Part shown: one piece after another, positions 36,797-49,330 of the stretch
Layout of the letters: every line of letters begins with the position of its first letter
Position numbering within the stretch: position 1 is the stretch's first letter
Assembly: GCA_022702705.1 (NCBI GenBank)
Contig: CM040428.1
Span: 60,554,155-60,618,154 of the forward strand
Source: Papilionanthe hookeriana x Papilionanthe teres
Taxonomy: Eukaryota > Streptophyta > Magnoliopsida > Asparagales > Orchidaceae
Length of the DNA stretch: 64,000 bases
Direction: 5' to 3'
Notes under the pieces: generated by a model
The model's input: only the letters and a program-made list of their open reading frames with translations
The model's database searches: none
What the model was told of the DNA's origin: nothing
Position numbers and translations under genes: made by a program

Positions 36797-37146
36797 GGGA
36801 GATTATTGCATGCAGATAACATACGCAGCACTACATACATAATCTCAAATAACCTCCCATAACTCATAATAATTATATGAATAACACCAAAATGAAATCC
36901 CGGAGGTTATTGAAAGGTTATTAGGTAGTTATTTCAGTATTATTTAAGTTAATGCTTCAATAACTTCACAGAACCTTGAATAATATATAAAAAAAATATA
37001 AAAGTGAAACAGTAGAAGTTATTGAGGAGGGATTATTGAGATATTTTTGAAATTAATGTGCTGTCCCTTCCAAATAATCCCGTAGGCAACAGCTGAAGGC
37101 TATTCGCTGGTTATGGTGAGTACGTGTCCGCATACAATTATTTCCT
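36797..37146. mobile_element. 350-bp Mutator-type MITE, same family as 15426-15624
   Basis: It starts GGGAGATTATTGCATGC and ends with a diverged reverse complement (reverse complement of the end: AGGAAATAATTGTATGCGG). It is flanked by a perfect 9-bp duplication CTTATAATG (36788-36796 and 37147-37155). The termini match those of the 199-bp element at 15426, and both interiors carry ggttattg-type words. It is non-coding. Confidence 0.85.
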
Positions 37147-37155
37147 CTTATAATG

Positions 37156-39215
37156 ATCGAGCCATTCCTTCTAACTGAGCGCGCTCTTCGCTCGTTTTAC
37201 TTTGCTGAGGGCTTCCACTCTGCGTCTTTTACATGAGGTTCTTTCCTGTAGATTAATTTGAATCATTCACTTTTCTTTATAATTTTTTTTTAAAAATTTG
37301 AACTTAATTGTGGTTGAACCGAATTTTGTCTTTCGGTTGAATCTTTGATGTGAATTTCGAAACTTCAATTTGGACCAGAAATGGAAAACTAGGAAGAGTC
37401 TAGGTATAATCAACGGAGAGAATAATAGCCGGGGTGTGCAGAGAAGGGTAGAAAAACTCCTCTTTTCTCTGTCTAGAATTGCCATCACTCATCAGAGCTA
37501 AGCTGTTTTATAGTTCTTGTTTGGATTGTGAGGAGCTTCACCACTCTTTTGTAATACCTCGTTGATTTCGGCTTGATTTCCATGACGAGGGCGATGTTCT
37601 GACTAGCAGAAAATTTTCCCTAGTCTTGGCTTGCTTGACCTTCTGCTGTATTGATCTGACCGCTTCTGGATTTTTTGATTTTTTAATCTTACTATTATGC
37701 TTCTTTTCTTTTTCTTGAATCTATGAAGCGACGTGATGAAAGTTGTGGGAATTGGATTAAAGCTTGGAATTGTCCTTGTTAGAGCATGTGACAAAATTGA
37801 AATTGTTAGGAGACATTTGTAAGAACAACTTTGGTTTTTATCGAAAAATGACAAATTGAAACTTATATTTACATTGAAACCATTTTGGGCATTTGTGAGA
37901 TGTTGAAGCGATCGCAGCTGAGTAGCATTTTTTTTTTTACAGAAGTTTCCCGTGCTCTTAAACTAAAAGTCATCACTTTTATGAATTTATCATAGTTTGT
38001 TTAATGTATAGGTTGCGCTGCATTTTTTCCATTTATCTTTATCACTGTGATGAAGTGTTGTAAATGCTTCACAAAATATCTTTAATGCATGCCATAGAAT
38101 TACTATGTAGTAGTTATTTTCCTAGTATATCTTGCACGGAAGTTTGTGTTAACATAGTAATCTATTTATGCATTTCTGCTCTTAGCTTTTATATGATTGT
38201 ATTTCAATGAGTTAATACCTTAAACTTAAATCTGTATCAGTACAATAGCTTTTTCTTTTATGGGATTCATTGCATTACTTTTGAGCTCCCAAGAGCACTC
38301 ATTTGCTTTCTTTTCTTTGATTTAACAAACTTCGGTATAAAGGTCCTAACAAATTTCTTGCCTCTTTTCCCATCAGCTTCAATTGCCTTGCCATAATTGT
38401 TATTTGTGGCTAGGTTTTGGGATTCTCACCGTCCATTCGTCTTCTTATTTGAGTTATTAACACTATTTTGTGCAATTCTTCTTATTAGATTGTTTCGCTT
38501 TTTATCAAAGCATATCCTAATGTTGTACGACATCTTAAGATTGAATTGAAGAATGGGTAGCACCACTTGAAATGTCAGCATTAGTGAATGAAGAAAAGCC
38601 TTTCTTGAGAATTATGATTTTGATAGAAGGTGTTTAACGCAGACTAGTTCAGTGATTGTCTTTAGATTTTTAAATGTTTTTCCTGTTAGCTTTTTTGTCC
38701 TTATGGTCCTCCATTTTTATATTGTTCAATCTCCATGCTAGTTGCAACGATTCATGTTGTTTGACTAAATAATCCTGCTCAAACTTTGTAATGTCCAAAT
38801 TTCATAAATACCAGTAGCATTTTCAAGTGCCATCTTATCTTTGAATCCTATGTCATCTTCATTTGACACTTACAAGTTCCTACATGTAGAATCATATCTA
38901 CTTGATGCTGGCATAAGCAGTTACTAAGTTCTGGCTTTTAGTTTGTAGATATCTACACATATAATCTCTTAACACGTGTGTGCAAAGTGGAGTTAGACAT
39001 GCAGTTGAATATTTTTTTTGGAATATTCATACCCAAAATGGTCTATTTATGATAGGTTTAATGAAAGACCAGTTAAGAATTATGGTGAAGTTAGTGTTGA
39101 TCCATCATTCTTTGTCATCATCATCAACTCTTTCTAGCTCATCAATAGAGAATTTTATTGGTTTTTTGGGTATATCCAAGTTTGTTGTAATAAAGCACCA
39201 ATTTTCATAATGTGT
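37156..39215. other. Unassigned DNA, possible host 5' leader
   Basis: No element signature is seen. A less AT-rich patch at 37160-37250 and another at 37500-37610 resemble plant leader exons in composition. The nearest downstream plus-strand host gene is the BBR/BPC gene at 56116, so a distant non-coding first exon here is possible but unsupported. The open frame 38980-39210 shows no motif. Confidence 0.25.
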
Positions 39216-39227
39216 GAATGGAATGGT

Positions 39228-42200
39228 TGCGTTAGGTAGTCGACAACTAACATAAAACTTGTTGAAAAATCATGACGTTAATTCTTTTGATCATTGTGTA
39301 AGTGCTAGGGCTGGCTGTATGACCTGAATACAGTGAGAAGTATGCAAGAGCCGCTACACCGGCGCCCGGGTGTAGTGCCAAATAAGCAAGGATTTCCACA
39401 TTATGGACGGATGTAGATTAAGAAGTTAGTCTATGAAACTAATATTAGGACATGATCTTGGAATATAGGTAATCATAATGATAAATTAATGGAATTAGTT
39501 GATATTATGATTCATAGAAAGATAAATATCTTATGTCTTAAAGAAACTAAATGGGTTGGAGAAAATGTTAAGGAGATTGATAACTTAGGTTTTAAACTTT
39601 AGTATTCTGGTAAGAGTCACATTAGAAATGGTGTAGGTGTAATTATAGATAAGAGTTTGAAAGATAATGTTGTAAATATTAATAGAGTTAGAGATAGAAT
39701 TATAGCCCTTAAGATTATTATTGATACTAAGATTTTTAATATTATAAGAGCTTATGCTCCTCAAGTAGGTTTAGATATATTTTGTAACGATAAATTCTAG
39801 AATGACTCAGAAGACTTAATACAAATGATACCTCTTGAAGAAAGAATTTTTATTGGAGTAGATTTAAATGGATGCCGGTAGAGTGGTAGATGATTTCAGA
39901 AATATTCATGGTGGCTACGATTTTGAAGTGATTAATGGAGAAGGTAGAGTCATATTAGAATTTTCCTTAGCGTATAATTTTATTATTACTAATACTTTAT
40001 TCAAGAAAAGTGATGAGCATATTATTACTTATAAGAATGGACCCAATAAAGCACAAATTGATTATTTTCTTATGAGAAAAAGATATTGTCGAAATTGTAA
40101 AGATTGTAAGCTCATTCCAAGAGTGAATTTAAGTACCCAACATCGATTATTAGTTCTAGATTTTAAGATGAAGAGTTGTAAAATAAAGAATACTAGGATT
40201 CATTATTTTAGAATTAGATGGGGGTATCTAAAAGACAAATAAAATTATTTTTATGAGTAAAATTTAAATTTTCAAAATTTGAGATGTTCATGGATAAACA
40301 AATGTTATGTGAGATAAAGTAATAAATACTATTAAACAAGTGACAAAAGATGTACTTGAATAATCAAGCGAAAAAGTTTCTATAAATAAAAAAGTTTGTG
40401 GAATAATAATGATCAAGAAAAGATACAATATAAGAATTTATGTTATAAAAATTGGTTTAAATGTAACTTAGAAGCGAGAAAAATATCGAACTGATCATGA
40501 GAAGTCAAAGAACAACGTGTGATCTTAAAAATTACAGCTTTTAGTGGCCTTTATAATAGGTTAGATACTTAAGGTGGGTGAAAAATATATGTATAGATTG
40601 GCTAAACAAAGAGAAAATAAAAGTAAAGATTTAACTCAAGTAAAGTGTATTAAAGATGAAAATCAAAAAGTGTTTTTCTTGGAAAAAATATTCAACATAG
40701 GTAATTGAGTTATTTTGATAAACTTTTTAATGAAGTTTCTGAATGTAGGATCGACCTTAGTGATATTAATATCATTAATAATAATAAAACATTTTATTTT
40801 TACCGTCGCATTAGTTAAAAAGAAGTTGATGAGACCTTAAAGAAAATCAAGGGTGGAAAGTTTGTAGGATCTGATGATATTCCGATTGAAGTGTGGAAAT
40901 ATTTAGGAGATTTGGGAGTTTCTTAGCTTACTAAACTTTTTAATATTATTTTTAAAACTAAAAAGATGTCTGGGGAGTGGAGGAAGAGTATTTTGGTCCC
41001 CATTTTTAAGAATAAAGGGGATGCACAAGAGTTTGCAAATTGTAGATGAATTAAGTTGACATGTCATGCTTTAAAATTATGAGAGAGGGTAATTGAACAT
41101 AGGTTAATACGTATTACAAAGATTTCTTATAATCAATTTGGATTTATGTCGGGTAGGCCTACTATGGAAGCTATACATTTATTGAAAGGTTTGATGAAGA
41201 AGTTCAGAGATAATAAGGAGGATCTACATTTGATTTTTATTGATTTAGAAAAAGCTTATGATAAAGCTCCAAGAGATATCCTTTGGAGAGTTCTTGAGAA
41301 AAAAGGTGTTGATATGGCTTATATTCAAGTCATTAAAGATATGTATACTACAGTTGTTACTTGTGTTCGAACTAGAGGAGTATTGACCAAATATTTTCCT
41401 TTTTCTCTTGGATTACATAAGGGATCGGCTTTAAGCCCATATCTTTTTGCTTCAGTTATGGATAGTCTTACTGGAAATTTATAGAAGGATGTACCTTGTT
41501 GTATGCTTTTTGCTGATGATATCCTTCTCGTGGATAAGACAAGAGAAAAAACTCAGGAAAAACTTGAATTTTGGAGGTCTATATTGGAGTCTAAAGGCCT
41601 TCGTTTGAGTAGAACTAAAATTGAATACATGGAAGGTAATTTTAGTAGTAGTAGCTCTGTTGACAGAAGTGTAACTTTGGGTGATCAAATTATTAAATGG
41701 TGTGAACGATTTAGATATCTTGGATCTATTGTTCAAAGTGATGGTGATATAGATGTGGATGCTAATAGTAGAATTCAAGTTGGTTGGTTGAAGTGGAGGA
41801 ATGCTTCGGGCCTTTTGTGTGATAGAAAAGTACCGCTTGGACTGAATGGAAAATTTTATAAGATAGCGGTGAGACCCGCAATGAACTATGGAGTTGAATG
41901 TTGGCCTTTAAAATAAAAGCATAATACTAAGTTAAGTGTTGCCGAGATGAGAATGATTTGGTGGATGAGTGACTTTAGACTTAGAGACAAAATGTGAAAT
42001 GAATATATCCGCGATAGGGTTGGTGTAGCTCCAGTGTTTGACAAAGTTAAAGAGAGTTGTCTTAGATGGTTTGGTCACATTAAACGGCAACCGTTTGATG
42101 ATCCAATTAGGACAGTAGATGCTTAGATTCGAGTTATATTAAGAAAGGCAGAGGTAGACCTAGGAAGACTTGGGCTTATTGTATAAAAAAATGATCTTAA

Positions 42201-42308
42201 TTTATTACAATTAAACGAAAATATGACACTAAATAGGATGCAATGGAGAAAAAAGATTCATGTAGCCGACCCCACTTAGTGGGATAAAGGCTTTGTTGTT
42301 GTTGTTGG
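39228..42308 (+). mobile_element. RTE-clade LINE, copy 1, with 12-bp target duplication
   Basis: A nearly full-length RTE element carries an apurinic-type endonuclease followed by reverse transcriptase. The endonuclease is open at 39868-40242, with NIHGGYDFEVINGEGRVILE and a TQHRLLVLDFKMK end. The RT is open at 41146-41484 (LHLIFIDLEKAYDKAPRDIL) and at 41503-41916, with the catalytic FADDILLV at 41509-41532. The 3' end has a perfect hairpin CCCACTTAGTGGG (42271-42283) and five TTG units. GAATGGAATGGT flanks it on both sides (39216-39227 and 42309-42320). Stops and shifts between the frames make it inactive. Its 5' end is about 50 bp shorter than copy 2. Confidence 0.95.
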
Positions 42309-42320
42309 GAATGGAATGGT

Positions 42321-43187
42321 GGGAGTAGCATCAATAGGATATATGATAGTGTGAGATAGAATTAGCTAATGGTGAATATGTATAATCAAGGGTAGAAAAT
42401 GAACCGATAATATTGTTAAATAAAATTTGGCGTTGAAGGATAAGGTAGAATATTGAGAGACTGAAAGTAACATGAATAGAAGTTAAACAAAAATATTTAT
42501 TTAGAATTAGTTTATTACCTCATACCAAAATAGTTGGTATAAAGCTAATGATATTGATGATCAGAACGGTGATTGATCGAAGAAATCTATATCTTGCTTA
42601 TTTTGTTTTTAATTTTTATCTTGATTTTTTCTTCTTTCTAAGATGATCAGAAAAGAAGATGATGTTATTGTGATATGTTGACCATAAAATCTCAATTCAA
42701 TTTTGGCCATTCAATTTGAAAAAATTTCTATTATAGATTCAATTTGCACTTAAAGTTTGTCTGCCTTAAATGAAAATTTTTATTAAATTTTCATTTTTAT
42801 CTTTGAATTTTTCCCTTGGTAAAATGGTCATCAGTGAAGATGTCATCATGATAAGTTGGCCATAAGATCACGATATGAGTTTTTCATGCATTTTTTGACA
42901 AAGTTTATATTTCACATTCAATTTTCCCTTCAAAGTTTGTCTCTATTAAATGAAATTTTTTGGTGATATAAGTTTGTCTTTTGTTCTTTCTTTTGTGGTT
43001 AATTTTCTTGATTTTATATTACTTTAAATTTACATAGTTATTATGTTGTCTGACTATGTATGATATTTGGTAATTCTTCAGCTACTTATTACTACTCTTT
43101 CTCTTTTTGTTCATGAAGCATTGATACTTTTGAAGGTGTGACATATCCATATTGGATACTTTTTGGGGGCTCATATTTTAAGTTCTC
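42321..43187. other. DNA between the two RTE copies
   Basis: AT-rich DNA containing a diverged internal repetition (gatgtcat / aagttggccataa-like words near 42660-42700 and 42840-42870, then tcacatt / caatttt-like words). No gene is recognised. Confidence 0.4.
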
Positions 43188-43204
43188 TAATGTACAATAT
43201 TTGA

Positions 43205-46200
43205 AACATTGCAATTGTCGGTCCCAAACCCGGATGTGAAAAGTGGAGGGTTCCGTTAGGTAGTCGAGAGTCAGCATAAAACTTATCAAAAAAATCATAA
43301 CATGAATCCTTTTGATCATTGTGTAAGTGCTAGGACCTCCCCCGTAAGCGACGCGCTGTAACCTGAATACAGTGAAAAGTGTGCAAGAGCCGCTATACCA
43401 GCGCCTAGGCGTAGTGTCAAATAATCAAGGGTTACCACATTACGGACAGATGTAGGTAAGGAAGTTAGCCTATGAAACTAATATTACGATAGGATCTTGG
43501 AATATAGGTTTTCTCAATGGTAAATTCATGGAATTAGTTTATATTATGATTCATAGAAATATAAATATCTTATGTATTCAAAAAAACTAAATGGGTTGGA
43601 GAAAATGCTAAGGAGATTGATAACTTAGGTTTTAAACTTTGGTATTCAGGTAAGAGTCGCACTAGAAATGGTGGAGGTGTAATTGTAGATAAGAGTTTGA
43701 AAGAATTTTGTAAATATTAATAGACTTGGAGATATAATTATAGCCCCTAAAATTATTATTGATATTAAGATTTTTAATATTATTTATGCTCCTCAAGTAT
43801 GTTTAGATATAAGCTCTAAAGATAAATTCTGGAATGACTTAGAAAATTTAATTGAAATGGTACCTCTTGAAGAAATAATTTTTATTGGAGGAGATTTAAA
43901 TGACATGTCGGTAGAATGGCAGAATTTTTCAGAAATATTCATGGTGGCTATGGATTTGGAGTGATTAATGAAGAAGGTAGAGTTATATTAGATTTTACTT
44001 TAGTGTATGATTTTCTTATTACTAATACTTTATTCATGAAAAGAGATGAGCATCTTATTACTTATAAGAATAAATCTGATAAAACACAAATTAGCTACTT
44101 TATTATGAGAAGAAGTGATTTTCGTGTTTGTAAAGATTGTAAGGTTATTCCAAATGAGAATTTAAGTACTCAACATTGATTATTAGTTATAGACTTTAAA
44201 ATAAAGGGTCGTAAAATAAAGAATGTTAGGATTCATCATCGTAGAATTAAATGTGGGTGCCTAAAATACACAAATAAATTTATTTTATGAATAAAATTCA
44301 AGATTTCAAAATTTGAGATGTTCTCGAAGAAGCAAGTGTTATGTGGGATAAAGTAACAAATACTATTATATAAGTGACAAAAGATGTACTTGGAGAATTA
44401 AAAGAAAAATTTCTATAAATAAAAGTAGTTGATGGTGGAATAAAAATGTGCAAGGAAAGATAAAATATAAGAAGTTATGTTATAAAAATTGGTTTAAATG
44501 TAAAAATTTGGAGAACTTGGAAAAATATCAAATGGCCTGCAGAGGCTCTAAAAGAACATTATGTGACGCTAAAAATTCTGCTTTTAGTGATTTCTATAAT
44601 AGATTAGATACTAAGGAGGGTGAAAATATATGTGTAAACTATCCAAACAAAGATAAAGAAAAGTAAAGGTTTAACTCAAGTGTATTAAAAATAAAAATCA
44701 AAAGTCTTTTTCTTAGAAAAAGATATTCAACATAATTGGGTGAGTTATTTTGATAAACTTTTTAATGAAGTTTCTGAAAATACGATTGATCTTTATGATC
44801 TTAATATGATAAAACATTTCATTTTTCTCGTCGCATTAGTAAAAAAAAGTTGACGAGGCTTTAAAGAAAATCAAGGGAGGAAAGTCTGTAGGACCTGATG
44901 ATATCCTAATTGAAGTGTGGAAATATTTAGGAGATTTGAGAGTTTTTTGGCTTACTAAACTCTTTAATATTATTTTAAACACTAAAAAGATGTCCGAGGA
45001 GTGAAGAAAGAGTATTTTGATCCCCATGTTTAAGAATAAAGGGGATGTACAAGAGTGTACAATTTGTAGAGGAATTAAGTTGATGTGTCATACTTTAAAA
45101 TTATGGGAGAGGGTAATTGAACATAATTTAAGACGTATTACTAAGGTTTCTCATAATTAAATTGGATTTATGTCAGGCAGATCTACTATGGATGTTATTC
45201 ATTTATTGAGAGGTTTGATGGAGAAGTTCAAAGATAATAAGAAGGATCTACATTTGATTTTTATTGATTTAGAAAAAGCTTACGATAAGGTTCCAAGAGA
45301 TATCCATTGGAGAGTTCTTCAAAAGAAAGGTGTTGATATGACTTATTTTCAAGTCATTAAAGATATGTATACTAGAGGTGTTACTTGTGTTCGAACTGAA
45401 GGAGGATTGACCAAATATTTTCCTATTTTTGTTGGATTACATCAGGGGTCGGTTTTAAGCCCGTATCTTTTTGCTTTAGATATAGATGGTCTTACTGGAC
45501 ATTTACAGGAGAATGTGCCATGGTGTATGCTTTTTGTTGATGATATCCTTCTCGTGGATAAGATGAGAGAAAAAGCCCACGAGAAACTTGAATAATGTAG
45601 GTCTACATTGAGTCTAAAGGCCTACGTTTGTGTAGAACTAAAACTGAATACATGGAATGCAATTTTAGTAGTAGTAGCTCTCATGACAGATGTATAACTT
45701 TGGATGATCAAATTATTAAAAAGTTCAAACGATTTAGATATCTCGGTTTTATTGTTCAAAGTGATGGTGATATAGACGAGGATGTTAATAGTAGAATTCA
45801 AGTTGGTTGGTTGAAGTAGAGGAATACTTCTGGCTTTTTTTGTGATAGAAAAGTACCACTTTGACTGAAAGGAAAATTTTATGAGATGGTGAGACCTGCA
45901 ATGCTCTATGGCGCTGAATGTTGGCCTTTAAAAGAGAAGCATAATACTAAGTTAAGTGTTGCCGAGATGAGAATGATTTAGTGGATGAGTGGCTTTTCAG
46001 TTAGGGACATAATGCGAAATGAATGTATTCATGATAGGGTTGGTGTAGCTCCAGTGACAGACAAAATTAGAGGGAGTGGTCTTAGATGGTTTGGTCACAT
46101 TTAACGTCGACTATCTAATGATGTGATTAGAAGGGTAGATGTTTTAGATTCAACTTATGTTAAGAAGGCATAGGTAGACCTAGGAACACTTGGGCTTATT

Positions 46201-46331
46201 GTATAAAAAATAATATTAATTTATTATAATTAAATGAAAATATGACACTAAATAGGACAAAATGGAGAAAAGGATTCATGTAGCCGACCCCACTTAGTGA
46301 GATTAAGGCTTTGTTGTTGTTGTTGTTGTTG
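43205..46331 (+). mobile_element. RTE-clade LINE, copy 2, with 17-bp target duplication
   Basis: This copy is collinear with copy 1 over its whole length. Endonuclease sequence is open at 43916-44179 (NIHGGYGFGVINEEGRVILD). RT is open at 45170-45595 (LHLIFIDLEKAYDKVPRDIH), with the active site reading FVDDILLV at about 45530-45553 where copy 1 has FADD; both aspartates remain. The 3' hairpin is damaged (GTGAG in place of GTGGG, 46297-46301), and seven TTG units form the tail. TAATGTACAATATTTGA flanks it on both sides (43188-43204 and 46332-46348). Many stops show it is inactive. Confidence 0.95.
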
Positions 46332-46348
46332 TAATGTACAATATTTGA

Positions 46349-48640
46349 CATTCTTTAGTGTATTGGAGGACATTTCAAAAATAGCAGTTGGCTTTATGCA
46401 TGTATATGAAAAATGATATATCCTTTTAAAAACTATGAAAATATATTAATATTTTGAAATTAAGAGAAATTTGATATGCATTAGTAAGAGATTTATGCAT
46501 AACGTCTATGGGATAATTTTTTTGTTGTTATTTTTTATTTATGATTTCACTATAAATATGCACGCTCTTTTGGTGTATTATATCTCCATGTTTGTTATTA
46601 AGAACTTAAGCTTGAATGCATATATTTTAGCACATTGATATAACAAATTGTCCTACTTCTAAAAAAATGATTTCTCATGTTTGGATAATGCTTACTTTAT
46701 CTCTATTTGTGTCATTTTTTTCATTGCTGGGTTGTGGCCATGAAGAAGTCTTTCTTATTATTATAGTTACTCAATGCGAATAAAGTCTACATGTCGAATA
46801 TTCAAATGCTTTCAATCATGCTCTTATTAGGCTTATTATACTAATGATGTTTGTTAGATAAGGATATGTGAGCAATACTAGGACCCGTGTATTTTGTTCT
46901 TATAGCAACTATCTGCTGAATATAGCAAATGCAGATTTTTTACTCGTAGGTAAGTAGTCTTTTGAATTGAATTTTTGCATATTTCATGAATTATGTTAGA
47001 CTTTGGATGTCTTCGATGTGAATAGGTTCTTGATAGTAGAGCATATGGATTATCTTTTTATTGGCATCTTCCAGATGATGCTTCAGTCAATCAAAAGAGA
47101 GCCCCTTTTTTCCTTATCTTCTATATCCTATTGTGAATTCCTTTTGTTCGTAATCATCTACTTTTTTTGGGTCTATTTGTTTGGAATATGTGGTGGTATT
47201 TATAAGTACTTATTTTAACATTAGTTGTTAGCTTGCCAAAATATTTGTTTCCTAAGAATGGCATATAGTAAACTAAGCGAACTATTGGTCCTTATAATAT
47301 GCCATGATTGTCTTCTTAACCTTATTTAAAGGATTGATTACAATTGTATGTTTGAACTTCATAAATATAAGCAAAAATAGCCTTTTTTACCATTTAGTGC
47401 GTTGTCCCAAGTTTAACTATAACTTTATACTGTGAAGACATGGCAGATAAATAGCCCTTGTAATTCAAAGTCATGAGGAGTGGAATATATTTACCTGAAT
47501 TTATAATGCATACATTCATTGTATTTTTTGTTGTTTGTAAGTTTTCATCCCAGTTTAATTCCTAAAAAAGCTCAGCCATTCATCACAATGGTGAAGCCCT
47601 TTCTAATCATTCTATTAACCACCTTGCCACCAAATCCAACCCACCCTCCCATATTATTTCTTCTTTCATCTACCCTCCCACTTTTATTTGAATCTTTTTT
47701 CGTTACGGCACAACTCAAAAGCTTTAGGACAATTGGCCTGATTTCCAATTTGAGCTTCTTATGTAAGCTTTTTGGCTACGACTAGATAAAGCCGTTAGCC
47801 TTATGCTAACTATCAGTGGGCGCTTTATGAATCATCATTTTGTTTTCATTTTTATTGATTGTTGTCTATGGCTATAGATCTATTCAATGCAATTAGACTT
47901 GATATGCATATGGACTCGAGACTAGAACTACAAAAGTAATACTTTTATCTATTTATTTGCCATATATTTGATAAAATAAACCGATATCACTGTGTACTAT
48001 GCTATAGGCCTTCAACGGATAAGGGGTCTTCTAGAGTGTTTTTATTTTACTGTTAAAGAACATTTTTACTCAAATTACTTTGAAAGTTATGTTTTCATTG
48101 ATATCTCTATTTTTCATCAAAGTGTATGGTTGATAGGTAGATCAGTAGTTAGCATGAGAGGTTAAATGAAAAGTTACACTGTATGTTTATATTAATTGTT
48201 ATGCTTTTACATCTTATGATTTTTCATTCATCTTACTACCTTTCCCATGGCCTTTTTCTAGAAATAACAATCTTGAGGCCACTTTTTTATCTCATTGAAT
48301 TTGATACTTGTACTTTTTAGATCTTATTCTTTAGAATATGTGAGAATTAATTTCATTTCCACTTTGTCCTTGAGAAGGTGCATGGATCACTTGTGAGAGT
48401 CAAGTAGTTTTATTTTAATAGCATGTGTTAGACAATATATCTTCTAGGAGAATCTAAAAGGTATCTTTTTTAACAAGACCTAGTTAATGTGTTATTTATG
48501 GATGTCATTATCGATTAGTATTTTATTTTGAGTTTGGTCTCAACAAAATTGGCACGACCTTTGGGATTGTCCCAATCACAACACAGAGACCAAATATGCC
48601 ACAATTCCAACCAAACAACCAGCATGTAATTCAGTCGATA
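46349..48640. other. AT-rich DNA, no gene recognised
   Basis: Only short open frames (71 and 88 codons at 47003 and 47519) without motifs. No terminal repeats were found. Confidence 0.45.
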
Positions 48641-48641
48641 T

Positions 48642-48662
48642 GAGAGAGAGAGAGAGAGAGAG
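48642..48662. repeat. (GA)n tract
   Basis: Ten GA repeats. BBR/BPC proteins, one of which is encoded at 56116-61979, bind GA-rich DNA of this form. Whether this tract is a site for them is untested. Confidence 0.9.
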
Positions 48663-48689
48663 TCGAGCTTTTTCTTTGATCTGTGGAGG

Positions 48690-49280
48690 GTTGTTTGTGA
48701 ACTTAACAAAATCATAATATATGGAAGACCTATGTTGGGGTAAACTACTATATGTTGAGGTTAGGAGGTCAGGACTAGTGGATCGTGGAGATATATAAGC
48801 AGGAGGCATGGTAAGAAGGTTTAATCATGTTGATCATGAAAGAGAAGTAGCTTTAAGATTATAAGGAGATTGACAATGCAACCATGAACAACATGCCAAA
48901 TTATTTCTTTAGCAGCTGAATATTGAGGATTGTTATTGAGAGTGCCAAAAGTTGATGCTAGCTATATGCTGACGTGCGGAAGTTTGTCTATGAACTTAAC
49001 AAAGTAATATTATATGGAAGACCTTTGTATGGGTGAACTATTAATTGATGAGGTAAGTTGGAGGTCAAGAATGGTGGAATGTGGAGCTGGTGTTTCTTTT
49101 ATAAGCAGGAGACATGTAAGAAGGTTTAGTAGTGATGATCATTGGAGAGTTGTAGCTTCAATACTATTGATGACATTGCAATCATGACCAACATGCCACA
49201 TTGTAGTTTGATCAACTGATTGGGGTTATATTGAGGATGGTCATTAAGAAGACAAAAAAGTTGTTATATTGATGTAGAAA
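48690..49280. repeat. Diverged tandem duplication, 293-bp period
   Basis: Block one (from about 48690) and block two (from about 48983) share, in order, gaacttaacaaa, atatggaagacct, gaggtcagga / gaggtcaaga, ataagcaggag, gtaagaaggttta, catgaacaacatgcca / catgaccaacatgcca and tattgaggat. The spacing of gaacttaac is 48699 to 48992. No protein motif is seen in either copy. Confidence 0.75.
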
Positions 49281-49330
49281 GGTGGAGAAACTATATTCAC
49301 TTATTTCATATTATATAAGTTACAACTTTT

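Noticed and set aside
37160..37610. First non-coding exon of the BBR/BPC gene
   Set aside because: Only base composition suggests it; no splice pair could be shown and it lies 19 kb upstream.
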